Assembly: GCF_013249045.1 (NCBI RefSeq)
Contig: NZ_JABRWP010000003.1
Coordinates: 124,001 to 188,000 of the forward strand
Source of the DNA: Winogradskyella eckloniae
GTDB taxonomy: Bacteria > Bacteroidota > Bacteroidia > Flavobacteriales > Flavobacteriaceae
DNA: 64,000 bases
Direction of reading: 5' to 3'
Shown: positions 42,001-50,683 of the stretch, one piece after another
Position numbering within the stretch: the stretch's first letter is position 1
Layout: each line of letters starts with the position of its first letter
The notes under the pieces: generated by a model
Seen by the model: only the letters and a program-made list of their open reading frames with translations
Databases searched by the model: none
Told to the model about the DNA's origin: nothing
Made by a program: the position numbers and the translations under genes

Positions 42001-43304
42001 GTAATGCAACAACATTTAATGATTTGGTAAGTGCACCATTAACAGGCGAAACGTTTGGTAATTTTAGAGCTGCTAATTCTAATATTTTATCGGGTACGAT
42101 AGGTGGAAATCCTGCATTTTTATTTGGTCCTTATAATAGTACAACCAATGTTTATGTCAACTATGGTCCTGGAGATGATGCTTCAACCTTAGATGCAGGT
42201 GTTGGTTACCGTACAGGTTCTACGGATAATGGCACATATGCGTTTTCTGGCACAGTAGAAACATCTACAGTTACGGTGCCTGTGGTTACGAGTAGTAACT
42301 TAAATTGGAATTTAATAGGAAATCCTTATCCTTCCTATTTAAGTGTACAAGACTTTTTAAATGATACAAATAATCAGACCATTATGAATAATGGAACCTA
42401 CTATGGTATTTATGGTTATGATGGCGCAGCGCATGATGGTTGGACGATCTATAATTTAGCAAATACTACGTCTACAACAGCTATTACACCAGGTCAAGGG
42501 TTCTTTATTGCCACAGAACCAAATGTTTCTGGAAGTATAAGATTTGAGCCAGTAATGCGAACTACAGGAAATACAGACGATTTTATTGTAGGAAGAAGTG
42601 CTTCAAGTCCATTAACGTATCTAAAGCTTAAAACGAATACGAGTGACGATTTATACAAAACGGCATTTTACTTCAATAGTAATTCTACTTTAGGTCTAGA
42701 TGTAGGATATGATGCTGTAACATGGCATGAGAACATTTCTGACTTTGCTTTATATTCTAACCTTGTAGAAGGAAATGAAGGCCAACCGTATGCTATTCAA
42801 TCATTACATGATTCTGATTTAAATAATGTAACGATACCACTTGGTGTGCATTCTAATGCAGGAGAATCTTTAACGTTTAGTATAGATGAATCAACATTGC
42901 CAATGCATACAGAGGTGTATTTACAAGATGCATTACTTAATACTTTTACCTTGTTGACAACGGCAGATTATACTATAACACCTGCCAATGATTTGTCTGG
43001 TACAGGACGCTTTTATTTAAATATTTCTAATACTGCTTTATCTACAAATGATTTAACAAAGGATGCATTAGAAATTTATAATGACCCAAATTCTACAGTG
43101 TTGGTTGTAAACGGCGTATTGCAGTCTAAAGCGTCAATTGCATTAATAGATATGCAAGGCAGAGTGGTAACCACACAAGATTTGTCGCTTCATGTAAATT
43201 CACAATCAGTAGCATTTAAGACCATCAGTGCTGGTGTATACATTGCTAAAATTTATGGCGATAACTATTCTAAATCTCAGAAAGTGATGTTTTACAACAA
43301 ATAA
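39024..43304 (+). CDS. Large T9SS-secreted surface protein with duplicated LamG-like modules
   Basis: A 1426-residue protein with an N-terminal Sec signal (ILTLLCFAFTYSLFAQ). Two similar modules of about 240 residues, near 33-270 and 449-690, share LW, NNxxQP, MNFNxTFTFDG and IESYLAIKYGITLNQ motifs: concanavalin/LamG-like domains followed by a DUF8202-type segment. A WSTAADWSPASVPTAIDNVVIP region (~895) and a ~300-residue beta-rich part follow. The last ~75 residues (NDPNSTVLVV... ISAGVYIAKIYGDNYSKSQKV) are a type A T9SS sorting domain, so the protein should be exported to the cell surface. A ligand is not evident; glycan or adhesion roles are common. A terminator follows. Confidence 0.85.
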   Translation: MKNNSVILTLLCFAFTYSLFAQSPGGVGKTDMSLWVRGDYGVSNSGTLTWSDDSGLGNNAFQPTAGAQAAQSSTMNFNSTFTFDGNSDRFAIANKSYPANESISQLYTFVVYKTDFNNTSYSTNWSFLDFDRSETFNFYVHGNGRLAMSYQSGGTRDLVANTTSNDNNAHIGTFIFNNAVTDESIMRLDGNIDYEEDITSSNIVTLSNRFGFIGDGSEAGAENGGANNIYYDGEIAEIIFYEQNALSAADIQKIESYLAVKYGITLNQSFGSYVNASNVTIWNNLTYWNDIAGIINDSSTGALNQRVTQSNSQDQLTVATTNDYTTLNNDVSRADLPLGSSLLFGNNGNNTGVQVFDAGSSDLILNRKWYFTEVGETGSVYLAMPKSVFNGESIDLIVSTDDTFDNSDTRIPMSSDATHFYTSVNVNDGDRVSFIIKDNFAPGGVLGASLWYKANNGVTLSGGNVEAVADQTGNANNLLQPSAANRPSNADLMNFNPTFTFDGSSDRLPIENKNYTSADNLNQVYVWTVYATTFSDASQASNSYDTTNWAFLDFDRSEWFNTSVSGDGRLGFYYHPSGSTIVDNKAPTITNNGIPHIGGFTFDLNDVNETTIRLNGAVDLVADRTNLALNSNNTRYGFVGDGSEATSFNGTSNNSYYSGDISEVIYFENQVLSTAKIETIESYLAIKYGITLNQTTPTNYYASDWDGTSGTVIWNAADNSAYNNDIAGIGLDERSDLNQRISKSQNTDALVTFALDNDFVSANNASSRTTDHATNLSFMSWGNNNEPMTWSATGATDCSNKRLNRIWRIDETGSVGTVYISVPDDSSTEPSKLPTEDTSLYLITKQSDSDFTTGATMTELTLNGTRWELPAGIDFADGTYFTFETLRATKTAVGSDWSTAADWSPASVPTAIDNVVIPTGIDMAIAASSVVEANQIKVEAGASLTVNTGAALTANCDVVLESVSTSYSSLILDGSILGAVIYNRHINAAATSGNATTFNDLVSAPLTGETFGNFRAANSNILSGTIGGNPAFLFGPYNSTTNVYVNYGPGDDASTLDAGVGYRTGSTDNGTYAFSGTVETSTVTVPVVTSSNLNWNLIGNPYPSYLSVQDFLNDTNNQTIMNNGTYYGIYGYDGAAHDGWTIYNLANTTSTTAITPGQGFFIATEPNVSGSIRFEPVMRTTGNTDDFIVGRSASSPLTYLKLKTNTSDDLYKTAFYFNSNSTLGLDVGYDAVTWHENISDFALYSNLVEGNEGQPYAIQSLHDSDLNNVTIPLGVHSNAGESLTFSIDESTLPMHTEVYLQDALLNTFTLLTTADYTITPANDLSGTGRFYLNISNTALSTNDLTKDALEIYNDPNSTVLVVNGVLQSKASIALIDMQGRVVTTQDLSLHVNSQSVAFKTISAGVYIAKIYGDNYSKSQKVMFYNK

Positions 43305-43325
43305 AATATAATAACATAGAATAAC

Positions 43326-43357
43326 AAAAAGGCTAACCTCGTGTTGGCCTTTTTTTG
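43326..43357 (+). terminator. Intrinsic terminator after the T9SS protein gene
   Basis: AAAAAGGCTAAC pairs with GTTGGCCTTTTT (one mismatch or G-T pair) around CTCGT, followed by T residues. Confidence 0.8.
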
Positions 43358-43455
43358 TGCAAAATAGTATTTTTAAATCCCTCATAAGGGAGTGAAATTA
43401 GTATATCAAGTAAAAACTATTAAAACTTCATTATATTTAGGTGTTGGGCTTAATT

Positions 43456-44034
43456 ATGAAAACAAACCTTATAACATATTTCTTATTGTTAACTTTAATG
43501 GTTTTTTCTTGTAAGCCAAAACAAAACTTAACTAACAAAACTACTTTTCCGAAATTTATTGGAAATGAACTTGATTTTTTAGGCAGTTACAAAACTTCAA
43601 GTGAAATTGAAAATGAACAATCTATATTTCATTACGATAGTTTAAATTTAAAAACTGTACGGAATGAAATTAAATATGAATTTTGGATTGATGAACTATT
43701 GGTTTACTCTATAGCAACTGATTCTGGTAATCAATGTCGAATTATAGAAGTATTTAAAAAAAACTTCATTCTAATATCTTCTGGTAGTTGCGGAATAGCA
43801 ACACCTGATTTTGTTGATAGAAACGATGTTAAAGTAATAGATATAAATTCTCATAAAATTTATAGTTTTTCACTTAACAACTTGCGACTTACTCGATCAA
43901 TTGAAATGTCTAAACTCGGATATCCTAAGTCTAAAAAATACTTTGGAGTCTTGAATTTTGATTTGGAATCAAATAAACTCAAAATTTATAATCAGTATAC
44001 AGGAGTGATGGAAATTGATTTGAATGAAAATTAA
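43456..44034 (+). CDS. Hypothetical lipoprotein
   Basis: About 192 residues, starting MKTNLITYFLLLTLMVFSC with a lipobox Cys at 19. I do not recognise the mature domain, which has a beta-rich pattern (EFWIDELLVYSIA, RIIEVFKKNFILISSGSCGIA). The ATG at 43456 is preferred to the GTG at 43441, because it begins the signal peptide exactly. The 3' end overlaps the start of the next ORF by 11 bases. Confidence 0.65.
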   Translation: MKTNLITYFLLLTLMVFSCKPKQNLTNKTTFPKFIGNELDFLGSYKTSSEIENEQSIFHYDSLNLKTVRNEIKYEFWIDELLVYSIATDSGNQCRIIEVFKKNFILISSGSCGIATPDFVDRNDVKVIDINSHKIYSFSLNNLRLTRSIEMSKLGYPKSKKYFGVLNFDLESNKLKIYNQYTGVMEIDLNEN

Positions 44035-44275
44035 TAAAACACGAAACAAAATAATTGCCGAAACTAATGGCAAAAAAAAGGAGCTAACAGCTGAGGAAAT
44101 CGAATATTTGAGACACTTTGAATTAGAATTAATCAATATGAATTCGTGTTGTTGTACATCCACTGATTACTATACATTGGAATATAATGACGAAGTTCTT
44201 GAAATAAAAGATAGCGGTTGCAAATGGTATGGATATGGAAGGCTTCACAATTTATTATTTAATGAGGAAAATTAA
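44024..44275 (+). CDS. Hypothetical small protein with CCC motif
   Basis: An 83-residue soluble protein, Lys/Glu-rich at the N-terminus, with a NSCCCTSTDYYTLEYNDEV core and a GCKWYGYGRLHNLLF end. Three adjacent Cys and a later Cys could bind metal. It overlaps the preceding lipoprotein gene by 11 bases, suggesting coupled translation. No family recognised. Confidence 0.5.
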   Translation: MKINKTRNKIIAETNGKKKELTAEEIEYLRHFELELINMNSCCCTSTDYYTLEYNDEVLEIKDSGCKWYGYGRLHNLLFNEEN

Positions 44276-44427
44276 AAACTCCTGTCAACACTGTGAAAAA
44301 TTAATGGCATTTGAAGTACTTACGTGCACATATTCCGTTAGAATATTAACGGTTCGTAGAAGTTTTCAAAATGAGTTGCTCAAACAGCAATAATTATTTA
44401 CAAAACCCATAGAAATTCAGTAATAAA

Positions 44428-44850
44428 ATGGCTGTACTCAAAAATCATTATATAAATATTGCTATAATTATAGCAGGAATAATTAATGCAATTGTTGGCG
44501 GAATTTTAATAAATTCTTCAATTCAAGGACATTCCAGTTTTGGAGTAATTGCAGGAGCTTTGATTCCCCTTGCTGCCTTAGCTTTTTATGGCGATGGTTA
44601 TAGGTCATATAAAAACTTAGAAGTCACAGAAACTATACTAAAAAAGATATTTAAACCGAGTATTAAAATTGGACTTATGCTATTCGTATTGATGATGCTT
44701 ATGTTGGGTTGGATAAGTGCTTCTCAAAACGAGATTGCATTCGATATGGAATATTTATATTTTTTCGCAATCATTCTGGCCATTTTTTTAACACCCAATT
44801 TATTGGTGCAATTTCTATTCTATATGTTTTTAAAAAGAAAAATTAGATAA
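44428..44850 (+). CDS. Hypothetical membrane protein
   Basis: A 140-residue protein with four hydrophobic segments (about 7-27, 35-53, 75-95, 107-135), a short basic loop in the middle (DGYRSYKNLEVTETILKKIFK) and a basic C-terminus (FLKRKIR). No family recognised. It lies between hypothetical genes in a patch of accessory-looking small genes. Confidence 0.55.
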   Translation: MAVLKNHYINIAIIIAGIINAIVGGILINSSIQGHSSFGVIAGALIPLAALAFYGDGYRSYKNLEVTETILKKIFKPSIKIGLMLFVLMMLMLGWISASQNEIAFDMEYLYFFAIILAIFLTPNLLVQFLFYMFLKRKIR

Positions 44851-44953
44851 TTAATTTACCTACGCCAACGGAATCCAAAACGAGCATAAATTGAAATGAC
44901 GCAACTTAAATTCTGTATTGCAGATTTAATTCTCATGATAGGTAAATAAAATA

Positions 44954-45541
44954 ATGAGAGATTTACATATTTTATTTGCTAAATTAGGTGCTGAAGTAGG
45001 TAGCAATCCCTTAAAAAAACATATAAAAGCACCAATATTAACGGCTCAAATGACAGAAGAACAAAAAAGGTTATGGCATAAAATTAAAAATTTTGAGATT
45101 GACGACATCGATGCTTCTTTTACATTTTCAGATCGATTGGCAAGAGAAAATGATTGGTCAATAGAATATGCGCTGAGAACAATATTAGAATACAAAAAAT
45201 TTATTTTTCTGATTGCCGTTTCAGATTATCCGCAAACACCTTCAGACCAAATAGACCAAGTTTGGCATCTGCATTTACTTTACACAGAATCTTATTGGAT
45301 TGAGCTTTGTACAAACACCATACAAAAACAAATACATCATGGACCAACAAAAGGTTCAGAAGAAAGAACGTTATTTAAAGAACAGTATGTAAAAACACTT
45401 GATTTGTATGCTTCAATATTTAACGAAAAACCTCCCAATGACATTTGGTTGGATGTCGATACTAGATTTAGCGACATTCACTTTACAAGGGTCAACAGAA
45501 AGCGAAATTGGATCATACCTAAACCTCGATTTAAAAACTAA
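44954..45541 (+). CDS. Glycine-rich-domain (GRDP/DUF1399)-like protein
   Basis: A 195-residue soluble protein. The motif SDQIDQVWHLHLLYTESYW (about 95-113) is the hallmark of the DUF1399/GRDP family (VDxxWHxHxL), here in a compact bacterial form; the plant proteins of the family are longer and bear glycine-rich tails. The His residues of the motif may bind metal. The stop overlaps the ATG of the next gene by one base (TAATG), making a two-gene unit with a protein that ends in a cysteine cluster. Confidence 0.7.
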   Translation: MRDLHILFAKLGAEVGSNPLKKHIKAPILTAQMTEEQKRLWHKIKNFEIDDIDASFTFSDRLARENDWSIEYALRTILEYKKFIFLIAVSDYPQTPSDQIDQVWHLHLLYTESYWIELCTNTIQKQIHHGPTKGSEERTLFKEQYVKTLDLYASIFNEKPPNDIWLDVDTRFSDIHFTRVNRKRNWIIPKPRFKN

Positions 45542-46350
45542 TGAAAATTTTATCTCAAATAACACCAGCTGAAACACTGCTCATTAAAGATTGTGACGAC
45601 GTACAATTAAAGGAGTTAATGAAGTTTACTTTTATGGATTTACTTCTAAAAAAGGTGATTGAAATTAAAGAAATTGACAAAAAAGCACATCCAAGAGATC
45701 CTTATCTTAGAACCTATACTTATGTTGTTGCGGGCAAAAATTTCAAGGCATACACACCCAAAAACCACGAAACCATCTTTTTAAGTCCTTTTACAAAAAG
45801 TCCAGCTATTGAAATACTATTTAAGAATTTTATAAAAATGGTATGCGAGACTACCAACGGAATCTGGAGTTTTATAAAATCAACAAGAAGCAATACAGAA
45901 ATCAAACCTTATTTTAAGCAATCCGTGTTGTTGAGTTTTTTTAAGTTGAACAAACGCACGCAAGACGGCAAAAAATTAGGGAGCGAAATAGCAAACTATT
46001 TAAATGAGATTGACAATCGTATAGATCATTTGCTTCATAATGATCAGCAGCAAGCATTAGAGTTGATACTTAACATAGGAGGGAATATTTTTTTATTAAA
46101 AAATTTAGATTTTCAGCTTTTAAAAACAATAGATAAAGCCTTACTAAATGAACAGAAAGTTAAACATAGTGATGCTTATGAATCTGATAGTGATTGGTGG
46201 TTTTATATAGAAATTTTTGAAGACGATTATAGCTTTGATTCTTATTTTGAAAGTATTGACGACACTTTAGACGCATTTGATTCTGAATTCGATATATCTG
46301 GTTGTTCATCTTGCGATAGTGGATGCAACAGTTGTGGAGGATGTGATTAA
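45541..46350 (+). CDS. Hypothetical protein with C-terminal CxxC cluster, partner of the GRDP-like protein
   Basis: A 269-residue protein. The N-terminal ~60 residues form a predicted small helical domain (ITPAETLLIKDCDDVQLKELMKFTFMDLLL), followed by a mixed region, an acidic segment (DSDWWFYIEIFEDDYSFDSYF) and a tail with Cys255, 258, 262, 265 and 268. The pattern (CSSCDSGCNSCGGC) resembles Gly/Cys tails of the poorly known TIGR04222-type proteins that travel with GRDP-like genes, but the assignment is uncertain. It overlaps the previous gene by one base. Confidence 0.6.
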   Translation: MKILSQITPAETLLIKDCDDVQLKELMKFTFMDLLLKKVIEIKEIDKKAHPRDPYLRTYTYVVAGKNFKAYTPKNHETIFLSPFTKSPAIEILFKNFIKMVCETTNGIWSFIKSTRSNTEIKPYFKQSVLLSFFKLNKRTQDGKKLGSEIANYLNEIDNRIDHLLHNDQQQALELILNIGGNIFLLKNLDFQLLKTIDKALLNEQKVKHSDAYESDSDWWFYIEIFEDDYSFDSYFESIDDTLDAFDSEFDISGCSSCDSGCNSCGGCD

Positions 46351-46494
46351 AAACGATGGTAATGTCATATAGCATACATAGTTATATGAACCTGTTTACA
46401 AAAAGGTCTTCAGATTTTCTATTCGGTTTTTATTTGCTAAATTAGTTGATTAAACGTGCAAAACGCAGCAGATACAAAACCGTTAAATGTAACT

Positions 46495-47373
46495 ATGAAA
46501 AAGATTGATATAGAAGATTTCAGAATTTCGTCAAAAATAAATATAAAAGACCTCCCAACACATATTGATATAGACGCAGACAAGAAAGCGTTAAAGAAAG
46601 CCTTACGTGATGTAGGTAAAGATTTAGCAGATATACAAAACACCATGTATGCACATGGTAAGTATTCGGTATTAATGTGTATTCAAGGTATGGATACAGC
46701 AGGTAAAGACAGTTTAATACGCGAAGTTTTTAAAGAATTTAATGTAAGAGGAATTGTCGCACATAGCTTTAAAAAACCTACAGAATTAGAGTTAAAACAC
46801 GATTATCTTTGGAGACATTATATAGCATTACCTGCAAGAGGTAAGTTTGGGATTTTTAATAGAACACATTACGAAAATGTTTTGGTAACTAGAGTGCATC
46901 CAGAATATTTAATGTATGAAAATATGCCAAATGTTAATAGTTTAGATGATGTAGATGCCGCATTTTGGGATAGTCGTTTTGACGAAATCAATAATTTTGA
47001 AAAGCATATCGCAGATAACGGAACTATTGTTTTTAAATTCTTTTTAAATCTTTCTAAAGACGAGCAAAAAAATAGACTACTTAGACGACTAAATAAACCA
47101 GAAAAAAATTGGAAATTCTCACCAGACGATCTCGATGAACGCAAGCTTTGGGAAGACTATCAAGACTGTTACGAGGATTTGTTAAACAGAACCTCAAAAG
47201 AACATGCACCTTGGTTTAATATACCAGCTGATGATAAGCCAACCGCAAGATATATTGTCGCTAAAATTCTATATGATACCTTAAAAGTATATACAGATAT
47301 TAAAGAACCAGAATTACCAGCCAAACAAAAAGCTAATATAGATTCTTATAAGGCAGAATTAGAGCAGGAGTAA
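46495..47373 (+). CDS. ppk2: Polyphosphate kinase 2 family protein
   Basis: About 292 residues. The Walker A segment GMDTAGKD (65-72), FKKPTELELKHDYLWRHY and GIFNRTHYENVLVTRVHPE (Walker B and lid region) mark a short, single-domain PPK2, probably of class III, which phosphorylates nucleotides with polyphosphate. The ATG at 46495 (MKKIDIEDF) is preferred; a GTG at 46456 would add 13 unrelated residues. It is convergent with the AI-2E-type permease gene. Confidence 0.88.
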   Translation: MKKIDIEDFRISSKINIKDLPTHIDIDADKKALKKALRDVGKDLADIQNTMYAHGKYSVLMCIQGMDTAGKDSLIREVFKEFNVRGIVAHSFKKPTELELKHDYLWRHYIALPARGKFGIFNRTHYENVLVTRVHPEYLMYENMPNVNSLDDVDAAFWDSRFDEINNFEKHIADNGTIVFKFFLNLSKDEQKNRLLRRLNKPEKNWKFSPDDLDERKLWEDYQDCYEDLLNRTSKEHAPWFNIPADDKPTARYIVAKILYDTLKVYTDIKEPELPAKQKANIDSYKAELEQE

Positions 47374-47481
47374 ACTGCAAAAGAAAGGCTTCCTGTTGCG
47401 ATGCCTTATGTTAGATACTAAATTAAACGAGTTGTTAGCGTATTGCTTACTGGAATACTACTGCAGCGTATTATCATATAA

Positions 47482-48504
47482 TTATTGGTGATGCGCTTCT
47501 TTTCCGTATTCTTCCTTGTAGATTTTTACTAAAGCCATAAACATACTTACCAGTAAAGGTCCAAAAATTAAACCTATAAATCCAAATAGAGGAACACCAA
47601 CAATAACACCAATTAGTGTGATTAATGGATGCACATTGTCTAATTTTTTTAAAACAAATAAACGGATTAAATTGTCTGTTGAGCCAACCACAACAAAACC
47701 ATAAATTAAAATGCCCCAAGCCTGATAATGGTCACCATTAGATAGCGTTAATAAAAAGACTGGTAATATGCCAACTAGAGTCCCAACAAACGGAATCATA
47801 GAGCCAATAGTTACAATCACAAACCAAAATAAAGGTTCGTCAATTCCAAAAATTAAAAAACCAATTAAGGCAATAAGACCTTGAGCAATAGCGACTAAAG
47901 GAATGCCAATAGCGTTAGACTTTACCATAGTTTGTACCTCGTCACCAATTTTATTAATGTTGTCATTATCCATTGGTATATAATCGCGTAAAGATTGGCG
48001 CAATTCTTTTCTGTTGGTAAGCATAAAATAAAGCATAAAGTACATTAAGCCTATGGCAATAAATAGATTAAATGTATTGCCAACCATGCTTTGTGCGCTT
48101 TCAGACAGCCAGCTGGTAATAGCTGCTGTATCTATTTGACTGTTAATGTCAATACCAGTTTTAAATTTTATTTTACCAATTTGATCTTTAAAAGCATTAA
48201 TTACCTTTTCGCTATGGTTTGCAACATCTGCTATTTTGTTGCCTAACATAATACCAAATCCACTTAGCGGAATCATAACAACAATAAAAGAAGTCAACAT
48301 TAATGTTAATGCGGCTAAACTCGATTTCCATTTGTATTTGTTAACCAACATTCGCATTGGTTTTCTCAATAAAATATAAAACGTAATGGCGCCTAAAACA
48401 CCACTCAAATACGGTAGCATTTCACTAAAAATCAGACTTCCTGTGAGTAAGATGAGTAGTAAAACAAAAATTTGACGGATTATTTTAGGCGCAATTTGTG
48501 GCAT
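47482..48504 (-). CDS. AI-2E family transporter (PerM/UPF0118)
   Basis: A 340-residue membrane protein with about eight helices in the AI-2E/PerM arrangement. Two N-terminal helix pairs precede a soluble region (about 85-135), then PLVAIAQGLIALIGFLIFGIDEPLFWFV and the C-terminal motif VVGSTDNLIRLFVLKKLDNVHPLITLIGVI that is highly conserved in the family. Members export autoinducer-2 or act as Na+/H+ antiporters; which applies cannot be told from sequence. Confidence 0.88.
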   Translation of the reverse strand: MPQIAPKIIRQIFVLLLILLTGSLIFSEMLPYLSGVLGAITFYILLRKPMRMLVNKYKWKSSLAALTLMLTSFIVVMIPLSGFGIMLGNKIADVANHSEKVINAFKDQIGKIKFKTGIDINSQIDTAAITSWLSESAQSMVGNTFNLFIAIGLMYFMLYFMLTNRKELRQSLRDYIPMDNDNINKIGDEVQTMVKSNAIGIPLVAIAQGLIALIGFLIFGIDEPLFWFVIVTIGSMIPFVGTLVGILPVFLLTLSNGDHYQAWGILIYGFVVVGSTDNLIRLFVLKKLDNVHPLITLIGVIVGVPLFGFIGLIFGPLLVSMFMALVKIYKEEYGKEAHHQ

Positions 48505-48592
48505 ATATAAGATATTACTTTAATCAAAGATAATCGTAATTGATTGTAGGTTGTATCTTATATAGACAAAAAGTTAACTCAGATACTTTGGT

Positions 48593-49798
48593 CTATAAAG
48601 CAATTTCTATCTGATTGTGCAGTATATCTTCAAAAACCTCACGCTTTCTTATGAGCTGCGCTTTTCCTTTATAGAGTAACACTTCGGCAGGTTTGTAGCG
48701 CGAATTATAGTTGCTTGCCATTGAGAAACAATAAGCACCAGCGTTTTTAAAACATAGGATATCACCTTCATTTATTTCGGCAATACGTCTGTTATTCGCA
48801 AAAGTATCCGTTTCACAAATATAGCCTACAACAGAATAAAAGCGTTCACGTCCTTTTGGATTAGAAATATTTACAATGTCATGTTGCGAACCATAAAGCA
48901 TTGGTCGTATTAAGTGATTAAACCCAGTATCTATCTGTGCAAAAACAGTAGAGGTTGTTTGTTTTACAGCATTTACATTGGCTAAAAATACACCAGCTTC
49001 ACTCACTAAAAATTTTCCAGGCTCAAAAGCTAAAGTTAATTCTTTACCATATTCTTTACAGAATTCATTGAAACGCTTAGATAATTTTTCGCCTAGTTCC
49101 TCAATATTAGTTTCAATATCACCAGCTTTGTATGGCACTTTAAAGCCAGAACCAAAATCAATAAAGTCTAAATTTTTAAAATGTTTAGCGGTTTCAAATA
49201 GAATTTCACTCGCATATAAAAAGACATCAATATCTAAAATATCACTACCAGTATGCATGTGAATACCGTTAATGTTCATCTTAGTGTTTTTTATAATCCT
49301 GAGTAGTAATGGAATTTGATGTATAGAAATTCCAAATTTACTATCTATATGGCCTACAGATATATTGGTGTTTCCACCAGCCATAACATGAGGATTAATA
49401 CGTATACAAACAGGTACTTTAGGATGTTTAGTGCCAAACTGCTCTAAAATAGAAAGGTTGTCAATATTAATTTGTACACCGAGTTTAGCGGCTTTTTCAA
49501 TTTCATCAAGCGACACACCATTTGGTGTAAAAATGATGTTTTCTGGCTTAAAACCAGCCTTTAAACCCAATTGTACTTCTTGTATAGAAACCGTGTCTAT
49601 ACTAGAACCCAGTTTATTAAATAACTTTAATATGGATATATTTGAAAGTGCTTTTACAGCATAATTAAGCCTTAATTGTTTTACCTTACTAAACGCTTTT
49701 GTTAATCTTTTATACTGAAACTCAATTTTTTCGGCATCGTAAACATATACAGGACTTCCAAAATCATTGGCTATCTTTAATAAGGTCGTATTTTTCAT
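48593..49798 (-). CDS. lysA: Diaminopimelate decarboxylase
   Basis: A 401-residue fold-III PLP enzyme making lysine from meso-diaminopimelate. The PLP lysine is Lys49 in YAVKALSN, HMHTGSDI and the Gly-rich loop DFGSGFKVPY bind phosphate, and CETDTFANNR carries the dimer-interface Cys. GAYCFSMASNYNSR is the C-terminal substrate motif. It is read divergently from an ACT-domain protein across a 118-base gap, suggesting coordinated control of lysine synthesis. Confidence 0.92.
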   Translation of the reverse strand: MKNTTLLKIANDFGSPVYVYDAEKIEFQYKRLTKAFSKVKQLRLNYAVKALSNISILKLFNKLGSSIDTVSIQEVQLGLKAGFKPENIIFTPNGVSLDEIEKAAKLGVQINIDNLSILEQFGTKHPKVPVCIRINPHVMAGGNTNISVGHIDSKFGISIHQIPLLLRIIKNTKMNINGIHMHTGSDILDIDVFLYASEILFETAKHFKNLDFIDFGSGFKVPYKAGDIETNIEELGEKLSKRFNEFCKEYGKELTLAFEPGKFLVSEAGVFLANVNAVKQTTSTVFAQIDTGFNHLIRPMLYGSQHDIVNISNPKGRERFYSVVGYICETDTFANNRRIAEINEGDILCFKNAGAYCFSMASNYNSRYKPAEVLLYKGKAQLIRKREVFEDILHNQIEIAL

Positions 49799-49916
49799 TA
49801 GTTCTTAGTCTTAATAATTATTTTTTGAAAGGCCGAAAATAGAATGAATCATTTTAATAAACATAGAAATATAAAAAAATAGTTATTTTTACACAAAATG
49901 TTATATAATTAACAAA

Positions 49917-50573
49917 ATGAAAACAATTGCATCTTGTGTACAAGAAATTATAGCAGCTAGTCCTTTTTTAGAAGAAGGATTATCAAGACAGATTATTAAT
50001 TTTTCGGCATTGGCTAAAGATTTAAACGAGCCTATATCTAAAATGTTACGTAAGCCCGTAAAGGAAGGCGCAATAATGATGGCTCTTCGTCGGTATCAAC
50101 AACCACTAAATCTTGAAAACTCTAAAAGTTTAAAAAAAGCATTCGAACAATTAGGTGATATTACAGTACGCTCTAATTTAAGTGACTTTACATTTCAGAA
50201 TTCCAAAACATTAATAGACAGTCACTCTCAGATATTGGATAAGATAAGTAGTAATCATCAAATATTTTACGCCTTTACGCGTGGCATGTTTGAGAGTAAC
50301 ATCATCATTTCTACCTCAGAGAAGGAAAGTGTATTAAACGCCTTTAAAAATGAAACACAAATAGGCTTACAAGAAAAACTATCTGCCATAAGTATATACT
50401 TGCCAAAAGGAAATTCTAAAATAGTAGGACTGTATTATCAAATATTTAAACGTTTGGCTTGGGAAAACATCACTTTATATGAAGTAGTGTCTACAACCAA
50501 TGAGTTTACCATAGTAGTAGAAGATTATTTGGTCGATAAAGCGTTCTCAGCCATAAAGCGATTGATAGATTAA
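49917..50573 (+). CDS. ACT-domain protein divergent from lysA
   Basis: A 218-residue cytoplasmic protein. The C-terminal ~65 residues (LSAISIYLPKGNSKIVGLYYQIFKRLAWENITLYEVVSTTNEFTIVVEDYLVDKAFSAI) match an ACT domain of the type found in aspartokinases. The N-terminal ~80 residues look like a helical or winged-helix segment (VQEIIAASPFLEEGLSRQIINFSALAKDL), but no DNA-recognition motif is certain. The position next to lysA suggests it binds lysine or aspartate-family amino acids and regulates the pathway. No kinase domain is present. Confidence 0.6.
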   Translation: MKTIASCVQEIIAASPFLEEGLSRQIINFSALAKDLNEPISKMLRKPVKEGAIMMALRRYQQPLNLENSKSLKKAFEQLGDITVRSNLSDFTFQNSKTLIDSHSQILDKISSNHQIFYAFTRGMFESNIIISTSEKESVLNAFKNETQIGLQEKLSAISIYLPKGNSKIVGLYYQIFKRLAWENITLYEVVSTTNEFTIVVEDYLVDKAFSAIKRLID

Positions 50574-50626
50574 AAAAGCAATTTTAAAAATTATTGACAT
50601 TTGAAATAAATCAATAATAAAAACAA

Positions 50627-50657
50627 TTGGTAGAAACTTTTAGTATGCTTATTTTTG
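50627..50657 (+). promoter_or_regulatory. Promoter of sucC
   Basis: TTG (50627-50629), 20 bases, TATTTTTG (50650-50657), 26 bases before the ATG: a good match to the two-box housekeeping consensus. Confidence 0.65.
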
Positions 50658-50683
50658 TTCGACCAATAAATTTCTGATTAAAA

